The notes beneath the pieces are model-generated. The model was not told where the DNA came from, ran no database searches, and worked only from the letters and a program-made list of their open reading frames with translations. Made by a program: the position numbers and the translations under genes. Positions 7,210-15,530 of a DNA stretch of 64,000 nucleotides are shown here, piece after piece (position 1 is the stretch's first letter; every line of letters begins with the position of its first letter). Source of the stretch: JBNKWA01 sp050299555 (GTDB lineage: Bacteria > Pseudomonadota > Alphaproteobacteria > Rhodobacterales > Rhodobacteraceae). The stretch is taken from the NCBI GenBank assembly GCA_050299555.1, contig JBNKWA010000019.1, positions 20,699 to 84,698 of the forward strand. The letters run 5' to 3'.

Positions 7210-8352
7210 CTAGCGCAGGATCAGGTCGAGCCCGTGGCGGGAGACGCATTCGGGGGCGTCCCCGGTCACGATCGAGGTTCGGCCCAGCGTCATGGCCGCG
7301 CCCGAGTCGCTGTCCATGAGGATCATGTGCAGGAAGAACACCATGCCCGGTTGCATGATCGTGGGCGCGCCTTCGAAGAACATCTGGTGTTCCATCCAGC
7401 TTGGCGCGTAGCGGGTGCCAAGCGCATAGCCGCAGGCGTTGAGCCGGTGTTCCGACAGGCCGGCCTCGTCGAGCACGCGGGCATGGGCGGCGAAGACCTC
7501 GGCCATGGCGCGGCCGGGGCGGAGTGCCGCCTCGCAGGCCAGAAGCGCGTCGCGGGCGGCGGCGTGGAGCGCGATGTGCCGGGGCGTGGGTTCTCCGACC
7601 ATCACCGTGCGCATCATCGCGGCGTGGTACTGGCGCCAGACCCCGGCCCATTCCAGGGTGATCTGGTCCCGGGGCGCCAGCGTGCAGCGGCCGGAAAAGT
7701 AGCGGCAGAGCAGCGCCTTCTGCCCCGAGCCGATGATGAAGGGGTTGCCCGGGTAGTCGCCGCCGGCGGCGAGGACGGCGCCCTGCATGGCGGCGAGGAT
7801 CGCCGCCTCGTCACCGCCCGGAGCGATCAGCGGCAGGGCGGCGTCCAGCGCGGTGTCGGCCAGCTCTCCGGCGCGGCGGACGCAGGCCAGTTCGGCCGGG
7901 GATTTGACCAGCCTCAGCCCGGAGACAAGGTCGGACGCCTCGGTCAGTGGGGCCAGCCCGTCCATGGCGGCGGCAAGGCGCTGCCAGTTCCTCGCCGTCA
8001 GCCCGTGGGTGTCGGTCTCCACCCCCAGGCGCTTGCCGGTCAGGCCCAGGTCGCGCAGAAGGGCGGCCAGGTCGCTTGCCGGATCGGCATCGGCGGCATC
8101 CTTCCAGATGCGGATGTCGGCGATGTTGGAGGTGAGCCGGGCCTGGCGGAGGTCGGCCGAGCGGGTGAGCAGGACGGTGCGGTCGGGTGTGACCACGAGG
8201 CACTGGAAGAAGCAGAAGCCGAAGGTGTCATGGCCGGTCAGCCAGTAGTGGCTTTCAGGGGCGAAGAGCAGCATCGCGTCCAGCCCGCGCGACTCCATCG
8301 CGGCGGCGAGACGGTCGTGGCGGGTGGCGTATTCCTCGGCGGTGAAGTGCAT
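7210..8352 (-). CDS. M24-family (creatinase-like) protein lacking the usual metal ligands
   Basis: The 380-residue product has a creatinase N-terminal domain (about 1-140) and a pita-bread domain. At the metal-ligand positions the canonical Asp/Asp/His/Glu/Glu set is not found. The first Asp is Glu234 (TLEWAG), the second site reads QYHAAM, the His site is Tyr309 (CGYALG), and the two late Glu sites read FFLHM and TLGRT. Creatinase itself works without metals in this fold, so a metal-independent hydrolase is possible, as is a non-catalytic protein. The gene starts 4 bp after pgeF and is translationally close to it. Confidence 0.82.
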   Translation of the reverse strand: MHFTAEEYATRHDRLAAAMESRGLDAMLLFAPESHYWLTGHDTFGFCFFQCLVVTPDRTVLLTRSADLRQARLTSNIADIRIWKDAADADPASDLAALLRDLGLTGKRLGVETDTHGLTARNWQRLAAAMDGLAPLTEASDLVSGLRLVKSPAELACVRRAGELADTALDAALPLIAPGGDEAAILAAMQGAVLAAGGDYPGNPFIIGSGQKALLCRYFSGRCTLAPRDQITLEWAGVWRQYHAAMMRTVMVGEPTPRHIALHAAARDALLACEAALRPGRAMAEVFAAHARVLDEAGLSEHRLNACGYALGTRYAPSWMEHQMFFEGAPTIMQPGMVFFLHMILMDSDSGAAMTLGRTSIVTGDAPECVSRHGLDLILR

Positions 8353-8356
8353 GGGA

Positions 8357-9118
8357 TCAAAGCCGTATGACGGCGATCAGGCGGCCGTAGTCCGGCTCGT
8401 GGGCATGAGTTGCCCGGCGATAGGAATAGAACCGGGCGGGATCGGAGAAGGTGCAGTGGCCGGTCCAGGCGGCGTCGGCGATGCCGGCCTCGCGCAGGCG
8501 GTGGAGAAGGAACCCGGGCAGGTCGAACTGCAGCCGGTCGCCGCGGCCGCCGGCGAAGAAGCGGGCATGGGCCTCGTCCTCGTCGAGGAAGCGGTCCATG
8601 AACTCGGGGCCGACCTCGTAGGCGCGCTGGCTGATGGTGGGGCCGATCACGGCGCGGATGCGCTGGCGTTCGGCGCCGAGGGCCGCCATGGCCGCGATCA
8701 CCGCGTCGGTGATGCCCGCGAGCGCGCCCTTCCAGCCGGCATGGGCGGCACCGATGACGCTGGCGTCGCGGTCGGCAAAGAGCACCGGCGCGCAATCGGC
8801 AGTAAGGATGCTGATCGCCAGGCCCGGGGTCGAGGTGACCAGGCCGTCGGCCCGGGGACGCGGGTTCCAGTCCTCGGTGCCGTCGACGGTCACCACGTCG
8901 GGGGAATGGACCTGGTGCAGCGACAGGAGCCGGTCGGGCGCGATCGACATGGACTGGGCGACGCGGCCACGGTTGATGCGGACCGCTTCGGCCTGGTCGG
9001 AAGACCCGGGCCCGCAGTTCAGCCCCGAGAAGATCCCCGAGGACGCGCCGCCCCTGCGGGTGAAGAACCCGTGCTGGACGCCTGCCAGGGATGGAGCCGT
9101 GATGATCTCAAGGGACAT
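8357..9118 (-). CDS. pgeF: Peptidoglycan editing factor PgeF (laccase-domain/YfiH family)
   Basis: The family carries a Cu/Zn-binding laccase-like domain; in E. coli it removes wrongly incorporated L-Ser from peptidoglycan precursors, and homologues also show purine-nucleoside or phenol-oxidising activity. The 253-residue product has the motifs SLHQVHSPDVV, LTADCAPVLFAD and GAAHAGWKG, carrying the His, Cys and His ligands. The ATG at 9118 overlaps the stop of the upstream methyltransferase by 11 bp. A TTG at 9157 would give a 13-residue extension but is less likely. Confidence 0.93.
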   Translation of the reverse strand: MSLEIITAPSLAGVQHGFFTRRGGASSGIFSGLNCGPGSSDQAEAVRINRGRVAQSMSIAPDRLLSLHQVHSPDVVTVDGTEDWNPRPRADGLVTSTPGLAISILTADCAPVLFADRDASVIGAAHAGWKGALAGITDAVIAAMAALGAERQRIRAVIGPTISQRAYEVGPEFMDRFLDEDEAHARFFAGGRGDRLQFDLPGFLLHRLREAGIADAAWTGHCTFSDPARFYSYRRATHAHEPDYGRLIAVIRL

Positions 9119-10193
9119 CGGCGAATCCGGGAAGGGGAGCGTCTGAGGCCCGGGCAAGACCGAGCACCTTGAACAGCCTTCCCATTTCGTCCGGATGCGT
9201 CAAGCGCCGGTGGCGCGAGGCGATATCTGCGGCATCGCTGCGGGCAGCGAGGGAGCGGGCCCGCGCGGTGATGCCGAGGCGTTCCAGGAAGGCGCCCTGG
9301 GTGGTGAAGGTGGGCGCCAGCGGCCGCGCGGCAAGGGCGAGGTCGTGAAAGCTGACATGGGTGGTGAGGTCGGCCTCTCCCGGGGCGGTCAGAGGATCGG
9401 CGAAGCCGTGCCGCCTGAGCGCCTGCAGAGTGTCACCGGTCCCCGACCAGTCGCCGTAGTCGATGATCAGCGCGGCGCCGCCGTGGCGGCCAATTCGCTT
9501 TGCCAGCCCGGCGATGATTCGCTCGCCCGCCGGACGGTATTCGACCACCGTGTCGTCCGCCGCGCGCGGATAGCGGGCATCCAGCTCGGCCAGCGGCAGC
9601 GGCGGGGCCAGGCCATAGCCGAGTCGATCGCCGTCCGTGCCGACCATCCGTTCGGCCCAGGCGTGGTCCTTTCGGACGAACTGGTGGACGGGCAGCGCGT
9701 CGAAGAACTCGTTGGCGACAACGAAGGTGGGCCCCTGGGGCAATGCCTCGGCCTTGTCGGCCCAGTGCGGTTCCCAGGCGCCCAGCGCCTCGGCTTGCCG
9801 GGCCCGCAGCGCCGGGCTGGTCTCGACCAGCCACAGTCGCGCGGCATCGGTGAAGCCCGGAACCCGCGCCGCGGCGGCCATCGCGTCGGCCATCAGCGTG
9901 CCGCGCCCGGGGCCGAGTTCGGCCAGCACGAAGCTGGCGGGGCTGCCGCGATCCATCCACGCCTGGGCCAGCCACAGCCCGATCAGCTCGCCGAACATGC
10001 GACTGATCTCTGGCGCCGTGGTGAAGTCTCCGGCCCCGCCCAGCGGGTCGCTGGTGATGTAGTAGCCGTGTTCGGGATGCGACAGGCAGAGCGCCATGTA
10101 CTCGGCCACGCTGATCGGCCCGGTCTGCACGATCTGGCGCTGCACGATCTGGCCGAGCGGGCCGAGGGTGGGTTTGATCGCTTCCAAGGTCAC
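9108..10193 (-). CDS. SAM-dependent methyltransferase, MidA/NDUFAF7 family
   Basis: The product has 361 residues. The family includes mitochondrial NDUFAF7, which dimethylates an arginine of complex I subunit NDUFS2; a similar role for the bacterial protein is inferred, not proven. Signatures are HPEHGYYITSDPLGGAGDFTTAPEISRMFGELIGLW (residues about 30-64), the SAM loop AELGPGRGTLMADAM and the FVVANEFFDALPVHQF block. Translation starts at a GTG that overlaps the lgt stop (GTGA), and the 3' end overlaps pgeF. This indicates a tightly coupled lgt-midA-pgeF operon. Confidence 0.93.
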   Translation of the reverse strand: MTLEAIKPTLGPLGQIVQRQIVQTGPISVAEYMALCLSHPEHGYYITSDPLGGAGDFTTAPEISRMFGELIGLWLAQAWMDRGSPASFVLAELGPGRGTLMADAMAAAARVPGFTDAARLWLVETSPALRARQAEALGAWEPHWADKAEALPQGPTFVVANEFFDALPVHQFVRKDHAWAERMVGTDGDRLGYGLAPPLPLAELDARYPRAADDTVVEYRPAGERIIAGLAKRIGRHGGAALIIDYGDWSGTGDTLQALRRHGFADPLTAPGEADLTTHVSFHDLALAARPLAPTFTTQGAFLERLGITARARSLAARSDAADIASRHRRLTHPDEMGRLFKVLGLARASDAPLPGFADVP

Positions 10194-11089
10194 TTCCTCC
10201 GCGGCCGGCGCAGAAGCACCCACACGCCCAGCGCCACCATGGGCAGCGACAGAATCTGGCCCATGGTCAGGCCGAAGCTGTCCGGCCCGGTGCCAAGACG
10301 CAATACATGCCCGAAGGGATTGTCCGGCGACAGGAACTGCGGGTCGGCCTGGCGGAATCCTTCCACCGTGACCCGGGCAAGACCATAGCCGAGCAGGAAA
10401 AGGCCGATCACCCGACCCGGCCGTTTCAGCCAGCCGCGCAGCCAGACGGCCCAGGCGATGACCACGAACAGCACCAGTCCCTCGAGCCCCGCCTCGTAGA
10501 GCTGCGAGGGGTGCCGGGCGCAGACGCCCGTCCAGCCCTCGGGGCAAAGCTGTGCCGCCGGGCTGGGGAAGATGAAGCCCCAGGGCAGTGCTGTCGGCCG
10601 CCCCCACAGCTCGCCGTTGATGAAATTCGCCAGCCGCCCGAAGAACAGGCCCATTGGCGCCGCCGCGGCCACCGCATCGCCGAGCGACAGGGGGTTGAGG
10701 CCGCTCCGCCAGGCGAAAAGAATGACGCCTACGACAACGCCCAGAAAGCCGCCGTGAAAGGACATCCCGCCGCGCCAGACCTTGAGGATCTCGACCGGGT
10801 TCTCGAGGTAGTAGTCCGGCTGATAGAACAGCACGAAGCCAAGCCGACCGCCGAGGATGACGCCGAAGACCATCCAGGTAAGCAGGTCCTCGGTCTGCCG
10901 CGCGAGCATCGGCGGTGAATTATGCGGCCACAGCCGCGGCACCTGCATGAGCCGCGCGATATAGAGCGTGCCGAGCGCCAGTCCGGCGATGTAGGCAAGC
11001 GCGTACCAGCGGATCGGCAGATCGGCCCATGGAATGGTGAAGAACACCGGGTCGATATCGGGAAAGTCGATTGCAAGCGGCAGCGGCAT
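10190..11089 (-). CDS. lgt: Prolipoprotein diacylglyceryl transferase
   Basis: Lgt is the inner-membrane enzyme that moves diacylglycerol from phosphatidylglycerol to the lipobox cysteine, the first step of lipoprotein maturation. The 299-residue product has seven predicted membrane segments and the hallmark blocks WRGGMSFHGGFLG, GRLANFINGELWGRPT (Lgt signature) and HPSQLYEAGLEG. The ATG at 11089 gives the normal N-terminus (MPLPLAIDFPDIDPVFF). It is the first gene of a leftward operon and is divergent from ubiK. Lipobox proteins in this window (16199-16888, 14816-15331, 38485-40908) would be its substrates. Confidence 0.96.
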   Translation of the reverse strand: MPLPLAIDFPDIDPVFFTIPWADLPIRWYALAYIAGLALGTLYIARLMQVPRLWPHNSPPMLARQTEDLLTWMVFGVILGGRLGFVLFYQPDYYLENPVEILKVWRGGMSFHGGFLGVVVGVILFAWRSGLNPLSLGDAVAAAAPMGLFFGRLANFINGELWGRPTALPWGFIFPSPAAQLCPEGWTGVCARHPSQLYEAGLEGLVLFVVIAWAVWLRGWLKRPGRVIGLFLLGYGLARVTVEGFRQADPQFLSPDNPFGHVLRLGTGPDSFGLTMGQILSLPMVALGVWVLLRRPRRK

Positions 11090-11194
11090 GTGGGGCTCCG
11101 GAATGTGCCGCCCTTCTGGGGGGTGCCCGCGCAGCAAGTCAAGCCACGCCTTGCCGATGCCGGCGGTCGGCCATATCTGGAGACGAGGCAAGCG

Positions 11195-11452
11195 ATGGAG
11201 GCTGATGTGCAGACGCGCGGCAAGTTTTTCGAGGATGTCTCGCAGCTCATGACCAATGCCATGGGCGTGGCGCAGGGGGCCAAGGACGAGGCCGAGACGG
11301 CGATGAAGGGCTGGATGGATCGCTGGCTCGCCGACCGCAATTTCGTCACCCGCGAGGAGTTCGACGCGGTGCGCGCCATGGCCCAGAAGGCGCGCGAGGA
11401 GAACGAGGCGCTGAAGGCGCGCGTCGCCGCGCTGGAGGCTGGCAAGGGCTGA
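11195..11452 (+). CDS. Accessory factor UbiK family protein (BMFP domain)
   Basis: The 85-residue protein has a short amphipathic N-terminus and a C-terminal coiled coil (about 50-85: FVTREEFDAVRAMAQKAREENEALKARVAALEA), the standard layout of the YqiC/UbiK family. In gammaproteobacteria UbiK supports ubiquinone biosynthesis and binds membranes. Such a role here is family inference. The ATG at 11195 yields the standard start. It is divergent from lgt across 105 bp. Confidence 0.85.
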   Translation: MEADVQTRGKFFEDVSQLMTNAMGVAQGAKDEAETAMKGWMDRWLADRNFVTREEFDAVRAMAQKAREENEALKARVAALEAGKG

Positions 11453-11558
11453 AAACGATCCGGGGCGCGAGGCGCCAGATAACTGGGTCTTAAGGTGTGA
11501 TGCGTATTGGGCTTGGGCATGGCGCCGGGTAGCGGCGCGTCCAGCCAAGGAATTGAGC

Positions 11559-12143
11559 ATGCACTCCAAGTCCCTCGCCGCGCTCAGCGTGATCGCCTGC
11601 CTTGTGGCCGTTCCGGCTGCATCCTCATCGTCGAACGAGTATTCGGAAGCGCTGATGGCGCTGGCACATGGTGACCTGCAGGGCTGGCTCGCCAATCCCG
11701 AAGTGATCGCCGAGATCCAGGCGCAGAACGCCGAGCATGCCGGCCTGTCCGAGGCCGAGATCGAGGTGATGGACCAGGAATGGCGGGCCGAGGTTGGTGC
11801 CGGTGACCAGCCGATGATCGCAGCGATTCTCGCCAAGCCCGGCTCGGTCTGGCTGAGCCAGCAGAAGGAAGCCTCCGGCGGCCTGATCACCGAAGTCTTC
11901 GTGATGGACAATCGCGGCCTCAACGTCGCCCAGAGCGATGTCACCTCGGACTACTGGCAGGGCGACGAGGACAAGTGGCAGCAGACCTTTCAGGTCGGGG
12001 CCGACGCCATTCACCTGGGCGAAGTCGAACTGGATGAAAGCACCCAGAGCTATCAGAGCCAGGTATCGATGACGATCACCGACCCGGCAACGGGCGAAGC
12101 GATCGGTGCCATCACCTTCGGCATCAACCTCGAGTATCTCTAA
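11559..12143 (+). CDS. Secreted PDC/Cache-like sensory protein
   Basis: The 194-residue product has a cleavable signal peptide (about residues 1-22, ending VPAASSS) and no later membrane helix. The segment VFVMDNRGLNVAQSDVTSDYWQGDEDKWQQTF, followed by a strand-rich C-terminus with TDPATGEAIGAITFGIN, looks like the binding half of a Cache/PDC sensor domain. That assignment comes from sequence pattern only. It lies 15 bp upstream of a chemoreceptor gene on the same strand, so it is probably a soluble periplasmic partner that presents a ligand to that receptor. Confidence 0.72.
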   Translation: MHSKSLAALSVIACLVAVPAASSSSNEYSEALMALAHGDLQGWLANPEVIAEIQAQNAEHAGLSEAEIEVMDQEWRAEVGAGDQPMIAAILAKPGSVWLSQQKEASGGLITEVFVMDNRGLNVAQSDVTSDYWQGDEDKWQQTFQVGADAIHLGEVELDESTQSYQSQVSMTITDPATGEAIGAITFGINLEYL

Positions 12144-12158
12144 GCCGATCAGGCAAGG

Positions 12159-14078
12159 ATGACGATGATGGCGGGTGTGAAGGCGGATGGCCGCCGCAGG
12201 CGGCGTACCGGTCTCGGCGTGCAGCTGGGGCTTGGGGCGGGCGCGATGATATTCGTGACCGTTGCCGTGCTTGTGCTGGTGGCGGACAGCCTCGCCTCGC
12301 GGCAGCTTCTGGACAGCTTCCGGCGCAGCTCTGTACAGCGGGTGGACCTGCTGGCTCAGAGCATCGGCGGCGCCATCAAGTTCGGCAAGACCGACATCCT
12401 TGAGGACGGTCTCGTCGGTTTTTCCGACGAGTCCGTCGCCTGGGCCGGTGTCCTGGACGGCAATGGTGCCCTGCAGCATGCCATGGGCGACGTCCCGCTG
12501 CCGGATGACATCGACCCGGCCGCACTCTGGTCCGAGGGCGCCTCGCTCGAGGCGACCAGCCTCATCGGCGATGTTTCGGTGACTCCCGTCAGGTTCGGCC
12601 CCAACAACGACGTTGTCGGCGCCCTGGTGATCCAGTGGTCTACCGATGCATTGCAGCACCGCATCTACGCCAGCAGCCTGATCCTTGCCGGAGTCGGTGC
12701 CGGTGTGGCGCTTCTGGCGGCGCTGGCCTCGGTCTTTCTGCTGTCGCGCCTGGTTTCCGCGCCTCTGGTCCGCGTTGCGTCCATGCTGAAGGGCCTGGCC
12801 GGCGGAAACACGGCCGAAACCCTGCCGGCGATGCGCATCGGCAACGAGATCGGCACCATCAACCGCGCCGCCCGCGATCTGCGCGAGGCCCTGGTTAACG
12901 CCGAGACGGACCGGCAGCAATCGGTCGAACGCGAGGCGGCGCTGCAGTCGGAGCATCGCAAGATGCTTGCCGATCTTGGCCAGAGCGTCGGCAGGATCGT
13001 GAAGGCTGCCGCCCATGGTGACCTCGATCACCGCGTGCAGCATGCATTCGCCGACGAGGCGCTGACCACCCTGGCCGAGGGCGTCAACAGCCTCTGCGAG
13101 GAGATTGGCCGGTATCTGGCCGATTGTGGTGCCACGATTGGGGCGCTGTCCGAGGGCGACCTCAGCCGCGGCATGGTCGGCCGCTATCACGGCCGTTTCG
13201 CCGAACTGGGCGACCAGCTCAACCTCACGCGGGAGACCCTGCAGCGCTTCGTCACCGGTCTTGACGAAAGCCAGCGGCGGCTGACCGAGACGATGCGCGT
13301 CATGGCGGCCGACGCCTCGGACCTGGCCACACGGGCGGAAGGTCAGGCCGCGTCGCTGGAACAGACGAACGCGACGATGGAAATCCTGTCCCGTTCGGTG
13401 GCCGAGACCGCCACCAACGCCAATCTTTGTTCCGAGCAGGCGGCCGAGGCACTGCAGCGGGCGGCGGAGGGCCAGGCCATCGTCGATCAGGCCATCGCCG
13501 CCATGGCAACCATTCAGGAAGATTCCCAGAAGGTAGCCGAGATCACCGGCATGATCGACTCGATCGCCTTCCAGACCAACCTCCTGGCTCTGAACGCGGC
13601 GGTTGAGGCGGCGCGGGCGGGCGAATCCGGAAAGGGCTTTGCGGTCGTCGCCTCGGAAGTGCGCGGTTTGGCGCAGCGCTCCGCCGAAGCCGCGTCGGAG
13701 ATCAAGCGTCTGTTGTCGGTCAGCCGCGATCGCGTCGATGGTGGCGCCGATCTGGTCAACCAGACCGGCGAGGCACTGACCGGAATCGCGGCGGCGATTG
13801 CCGGCGCCGAAGGCGCGATCAAGACGATTTCCAAGGGTTCGCGGGAGCAGGCATCGAACGTGGCCGAGGTGTCGACGACCGTTGCCCATCTCGACGAATC
13901 GACCCAGGCCAGCGCCGCGATCGCCTCGCGCAGCGCCTCGCAGGCGCGCGGCCTGCAGGCAGAAGCCGATGCGCTGGCCAGCCTTATCGCCTTCTTCGGC
14001 GGCAGCGAAACCGACGCCAGTGACCAATCGGCGCGCCCGAACAGTCTGGCGCGGGAAGTTCGGGGCCAGGCTGCCTGA
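12159..14078 (+). CDS. Methyl-accepting chemotaxis protein
   Basis: The 639-residue receptor has a basic N-terminus, TM1 (about 22-43), a periplasmic domain of about 125 residues with no clear Cache signature, TM2 (about 172-195), HAMP (about 196-250) and a second HAMP-like stretch (about 270-330). A cytoplasmic signalling coiled coil follows, with the hairpin-tip block AFQTNLLALNAAVEAARAGESGKGFAVVASEVRGLAQRS (about 468-506) that docks CheA/CheW. No C-terminal CheR/CheB-tethering pentapeptide is visible. The last codons run directly into a 54-bp tandem repeat, so the original C-terminus may have been altered by it. Confidence 0.92.
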   Translation: MTMMAGVKADGRRRRRTGLGVQLGLGAGAMIFVTVAVLVLVADSLASRQLLDSFRRSSVQRVDLLAQSIGGAIKFGKTDILEDGLVGFSDESVAWAGVLDGNGALQHAMGDVPLPDDIDPAALWSEGASLEATSLIGDVSVTPVRFGPNNDVVGALVIQWSTDALQHRIYASSLILAGVGAGVALLAALASVFLLSRLVSAPLVRVASMLKGLAGGNTAETLPAMRIGNEIGTINRAARDLREALVNAETDRQQSVEREAALQSEHRKMLADLGQSVGRIVKAAAHGDLDHRVQHAFADEALTTLAEGVNSLCEEIGRYLADCGATIGALSEGDLSRGMVGRYHGRFAELGDQLNLTRETLQRFVTGLDESQRRLTETMRVMAADASDLATRAEGQAASLEQTNATMEILSRSVAETATNANLCSEQAAEALQRAAEGQAIVDQAIAAMATIQEDSQKVAEITGMIDSIAFQTNLLALNAAVEAARAGESGKGFAVVASEVRGLAQRSAEAASEIKRLLSVSRDRVDGGADLVNQTGEALTGIAAAIAGAEGAIKTISKGSREQASNVAEVSTTVAHLDESTQASAAIASRSASQARGLQAEADALASLIAFFGGSETDASDQSARPNSLAREVRGQAA

Positions 14079-14396
14079 TCCGGTGCCGGTCCGCGAGGCC
14101 CATGCTGAAACCGGTCTGGACTATCTGCCGAGGCTGATGTCGGTCCGCGAGGCTTGCCCCGAAACCAGCCTGAGCCAGCTGCCGAGGCTGGTGCCGGTCG
14201 GCGAGGTCGGCGCCGAAACCAGTCTGAGCTAGCTGCCGAGGCTGGTGCCGATCCGCGAGGCTGGTGTCGCAACCGGTCTGGATCAAATGCCGAGGCTGGT
14301 GCCGGTCAGCGAGGCCGGTGCCGAAACCGGTCTGAGCTAGCTGCCGAGGCTGGTGCCGATCCGCGAGGCCGGCCCTGAATCCCGTCTGAGCTAGGG
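14073..14396. repeat. 54-bp tandem repeat (six copies)
   Basis: Six head-to-tail copies begin at 14073, 14127, 14181, 14235, 14289 and 14343 with an exact 54-bp period. Each copy carries gccgaggctggtgccg, then ccgcgaggc, then gccgaaaccggtctga. The first copy is the most diverged and spans the stop codon of the chemoreceptor gene. Because 54 is a multiple of three, each strand reads as an 18-residue repeat. On the + strand three of the copies end in a ctag stop, while the - strand stays open throughout (pattern ADRHQPRQLAQTGFG). No ribosome-binding site supports translation of either. Confidence 0.9.
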
Positions 14397-14819
14397 TCTG
14401 CACCCAATAGGGATTCTGTCCTCGCCATGGTCGTGATTCACTTTCGTCAAAGGGCTGCCGGTGAAGCTGGCGATCACGCCCGGCCAAGCCTCCGACAAAG
14501 TCCGCCGCGCCGCTGCTTCTGGCGGCGCTTCCGCCTTCGGTGGTGATCGCCGACCGCGGCATTGAAAGCCGGTCGCTGGTGACTTTTGTCTCCGAACGGG
14601 GTGGACAAGCGCATATCCCGACCCGGCGCGACCGAAAACGCCAACGCTCCGTGCCGCCCAAACTCTATCGGCGGCGCGATCTGGCCGAGCGGTTCTTCTG
14701 CAAACTCAAGCAGTTCCGCCGAATTGCCAGGCGCCTCGAGGCGCGCGAGCAACTCAATGGCCGCCCTGGCCGTCGCCTCGTCACGCATCTGGATGCGCGC
14801 AATTGAGGCCGCTTCCTAG
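14397..14819 (+). pseudogene. Degraded IS5-family (IS427-like) transposase remnant
   Basis: The stretch keeps pieces of a DDE transposase in three reading frames: GLPVKLAITPGQASDK (from 14452), then APLLLAALPPSVVIADRGIES and ERFFCKLKQFRRIARRLEAR (14510-14755), then AALAVASSRIWMRAIEAAS ending at a stop at 14817. At least two frameshifts and an internal deletion separate them. The sequence just upstream, gggtctgcacccaatagg (from 14395), looks like an IS end fused to the 3' half. The N-terminal half is absent. It directly follows the 54-bp tandem repeat. Confidence 0.82.
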
Positions 14820-15331
14820 CTGCCGAGGCCGATTCCGGCCGCACTCGACCGACCGAAGACCTGCACCCACCACAGCTTGCCGTTGGGTTCCTGGAACCAG
14901 GCAAAGCCGATATCCGTCGCGCGGCCGTCGAGCATCACCTGCCGGGTGACCGGGTCGGCCAGCCAGCTCTGGAAGAGCGCGGTCTCGCGGTCGGTGGATT
15001 CGGAGATGTTCTCACCCAGCACCTGCCCGGCATAGCCGACCCGCTCGGCCCGCGCCTGCGGCGACGATCCGTCCGAGCCGAAGTGCCAGGCACGGCGCTG
15101 GACGCTCATGTCGCGGGCATGGGTCTGGGCGGCCGCCGTCAGCCGCGCCGACAGCGCCACCGGTCCGCGGCCATTCTCGGCCCGGAATGCATTGACCGTG
15201 TCGGTATGGCGCAGGCGGATGCCATCCGCCTCTGCAGCGGAGATCATGCCCGACCCGCTGCCACCACCGGTTGGTTCGCAGGCCGCAAGCGGCAGGAGGA
15301 TGGCGAGGATCAGGGTGGCGGTTCGAAGCAT
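14816..15331 (-). CDS. CAP-domain (SCP/PR-1-like) lipoprotein
   Basis: The 171-residue product has a lipoprotein signal (residues 1-19) with lipobox LAAC, then a CAP domain (about 38-165) with RHTDTVNAFRAENGRGPV, a His in THARDM, and GENIS. Bacterial CAP proteins are secreted and their activity is mostly unknown. The start at 15331 places the signal peptide correctly. Its stop codon and the stop of the transposase remnant on the other strand share the same CTAG (14816-14819), so the gene end may have been reshaped by the insertion. Confidence 0.85.
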   Translation of the reverse strand: MLRTATLILAILLPLAACEPTGGGSGSGMISAAEADGIRLRHTDTVNAFRAENGRGPVALSARLTAAAQTHARDMSVQRRAWHFGSDGSSPQARAERVGYAGQVLGENISESTDRETALFQSWLADPVTRQVMLDGRATDIGFAWFQEPNGKLWWVQVFGRSSAAGIGLGS

Positions 15332-15406
15332 GGCGGCAAGGTCCGGGGTTGGTGCGGCTGACGACTTCAGACGGGCCACGGATAACGACTAAGCAGGCCG
15401 GTTTCA

Positions 15407-15433
15407 AACGCTTGTTGGTGCAAGCGTTGCACC
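15407..15433 (+). promoter_or_regulatory. Overlapping alternative hairpins / dyad upstream of the L,D-transpeptidase gene
   Basis: AACGCTTG (15407-15414) pairs with CAAGCGTT (15421-15428). GGTGCAA (15417-15423) pairs with TTGCACC (15427-15433) around gcg. The two structures share bases and exclude each other. The 17-bp dyad could equally be a protein-binding site. It is about 100 bp before the + strand gene at 15531 and 76 bp from the start of the divergent CAP gene. Confidence 0.4.
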
Positions 15434-15530
15434 GGCGCCGCAGTGCCGCGCCCGAGAAACCGTGAATTGAACGCCGGCCCCGTGGCGGTTATGGTCCCGC
15501 CGACGAATTCACCTTGATTGCAGGCAGATC

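Noticed and set aside
11625..14027. 800-codon - strand frame across the chemoreceptor
   Set aside because: It is antisense to a well-supported receptor gene and has no recognisable protein features.
14073..14396. CRISPR array
   Set aside because: Copies are contiguous with no unique spacers, and no cas genes are present.
14073..14661. A repeat protein on the - strand with 18-residue repeats
   Set aside because: The frame is open but has no ribosome-binding site, starts in the transposase remnant and ends inside the receptor gene in antisense. The tandem repeat alone explains it.
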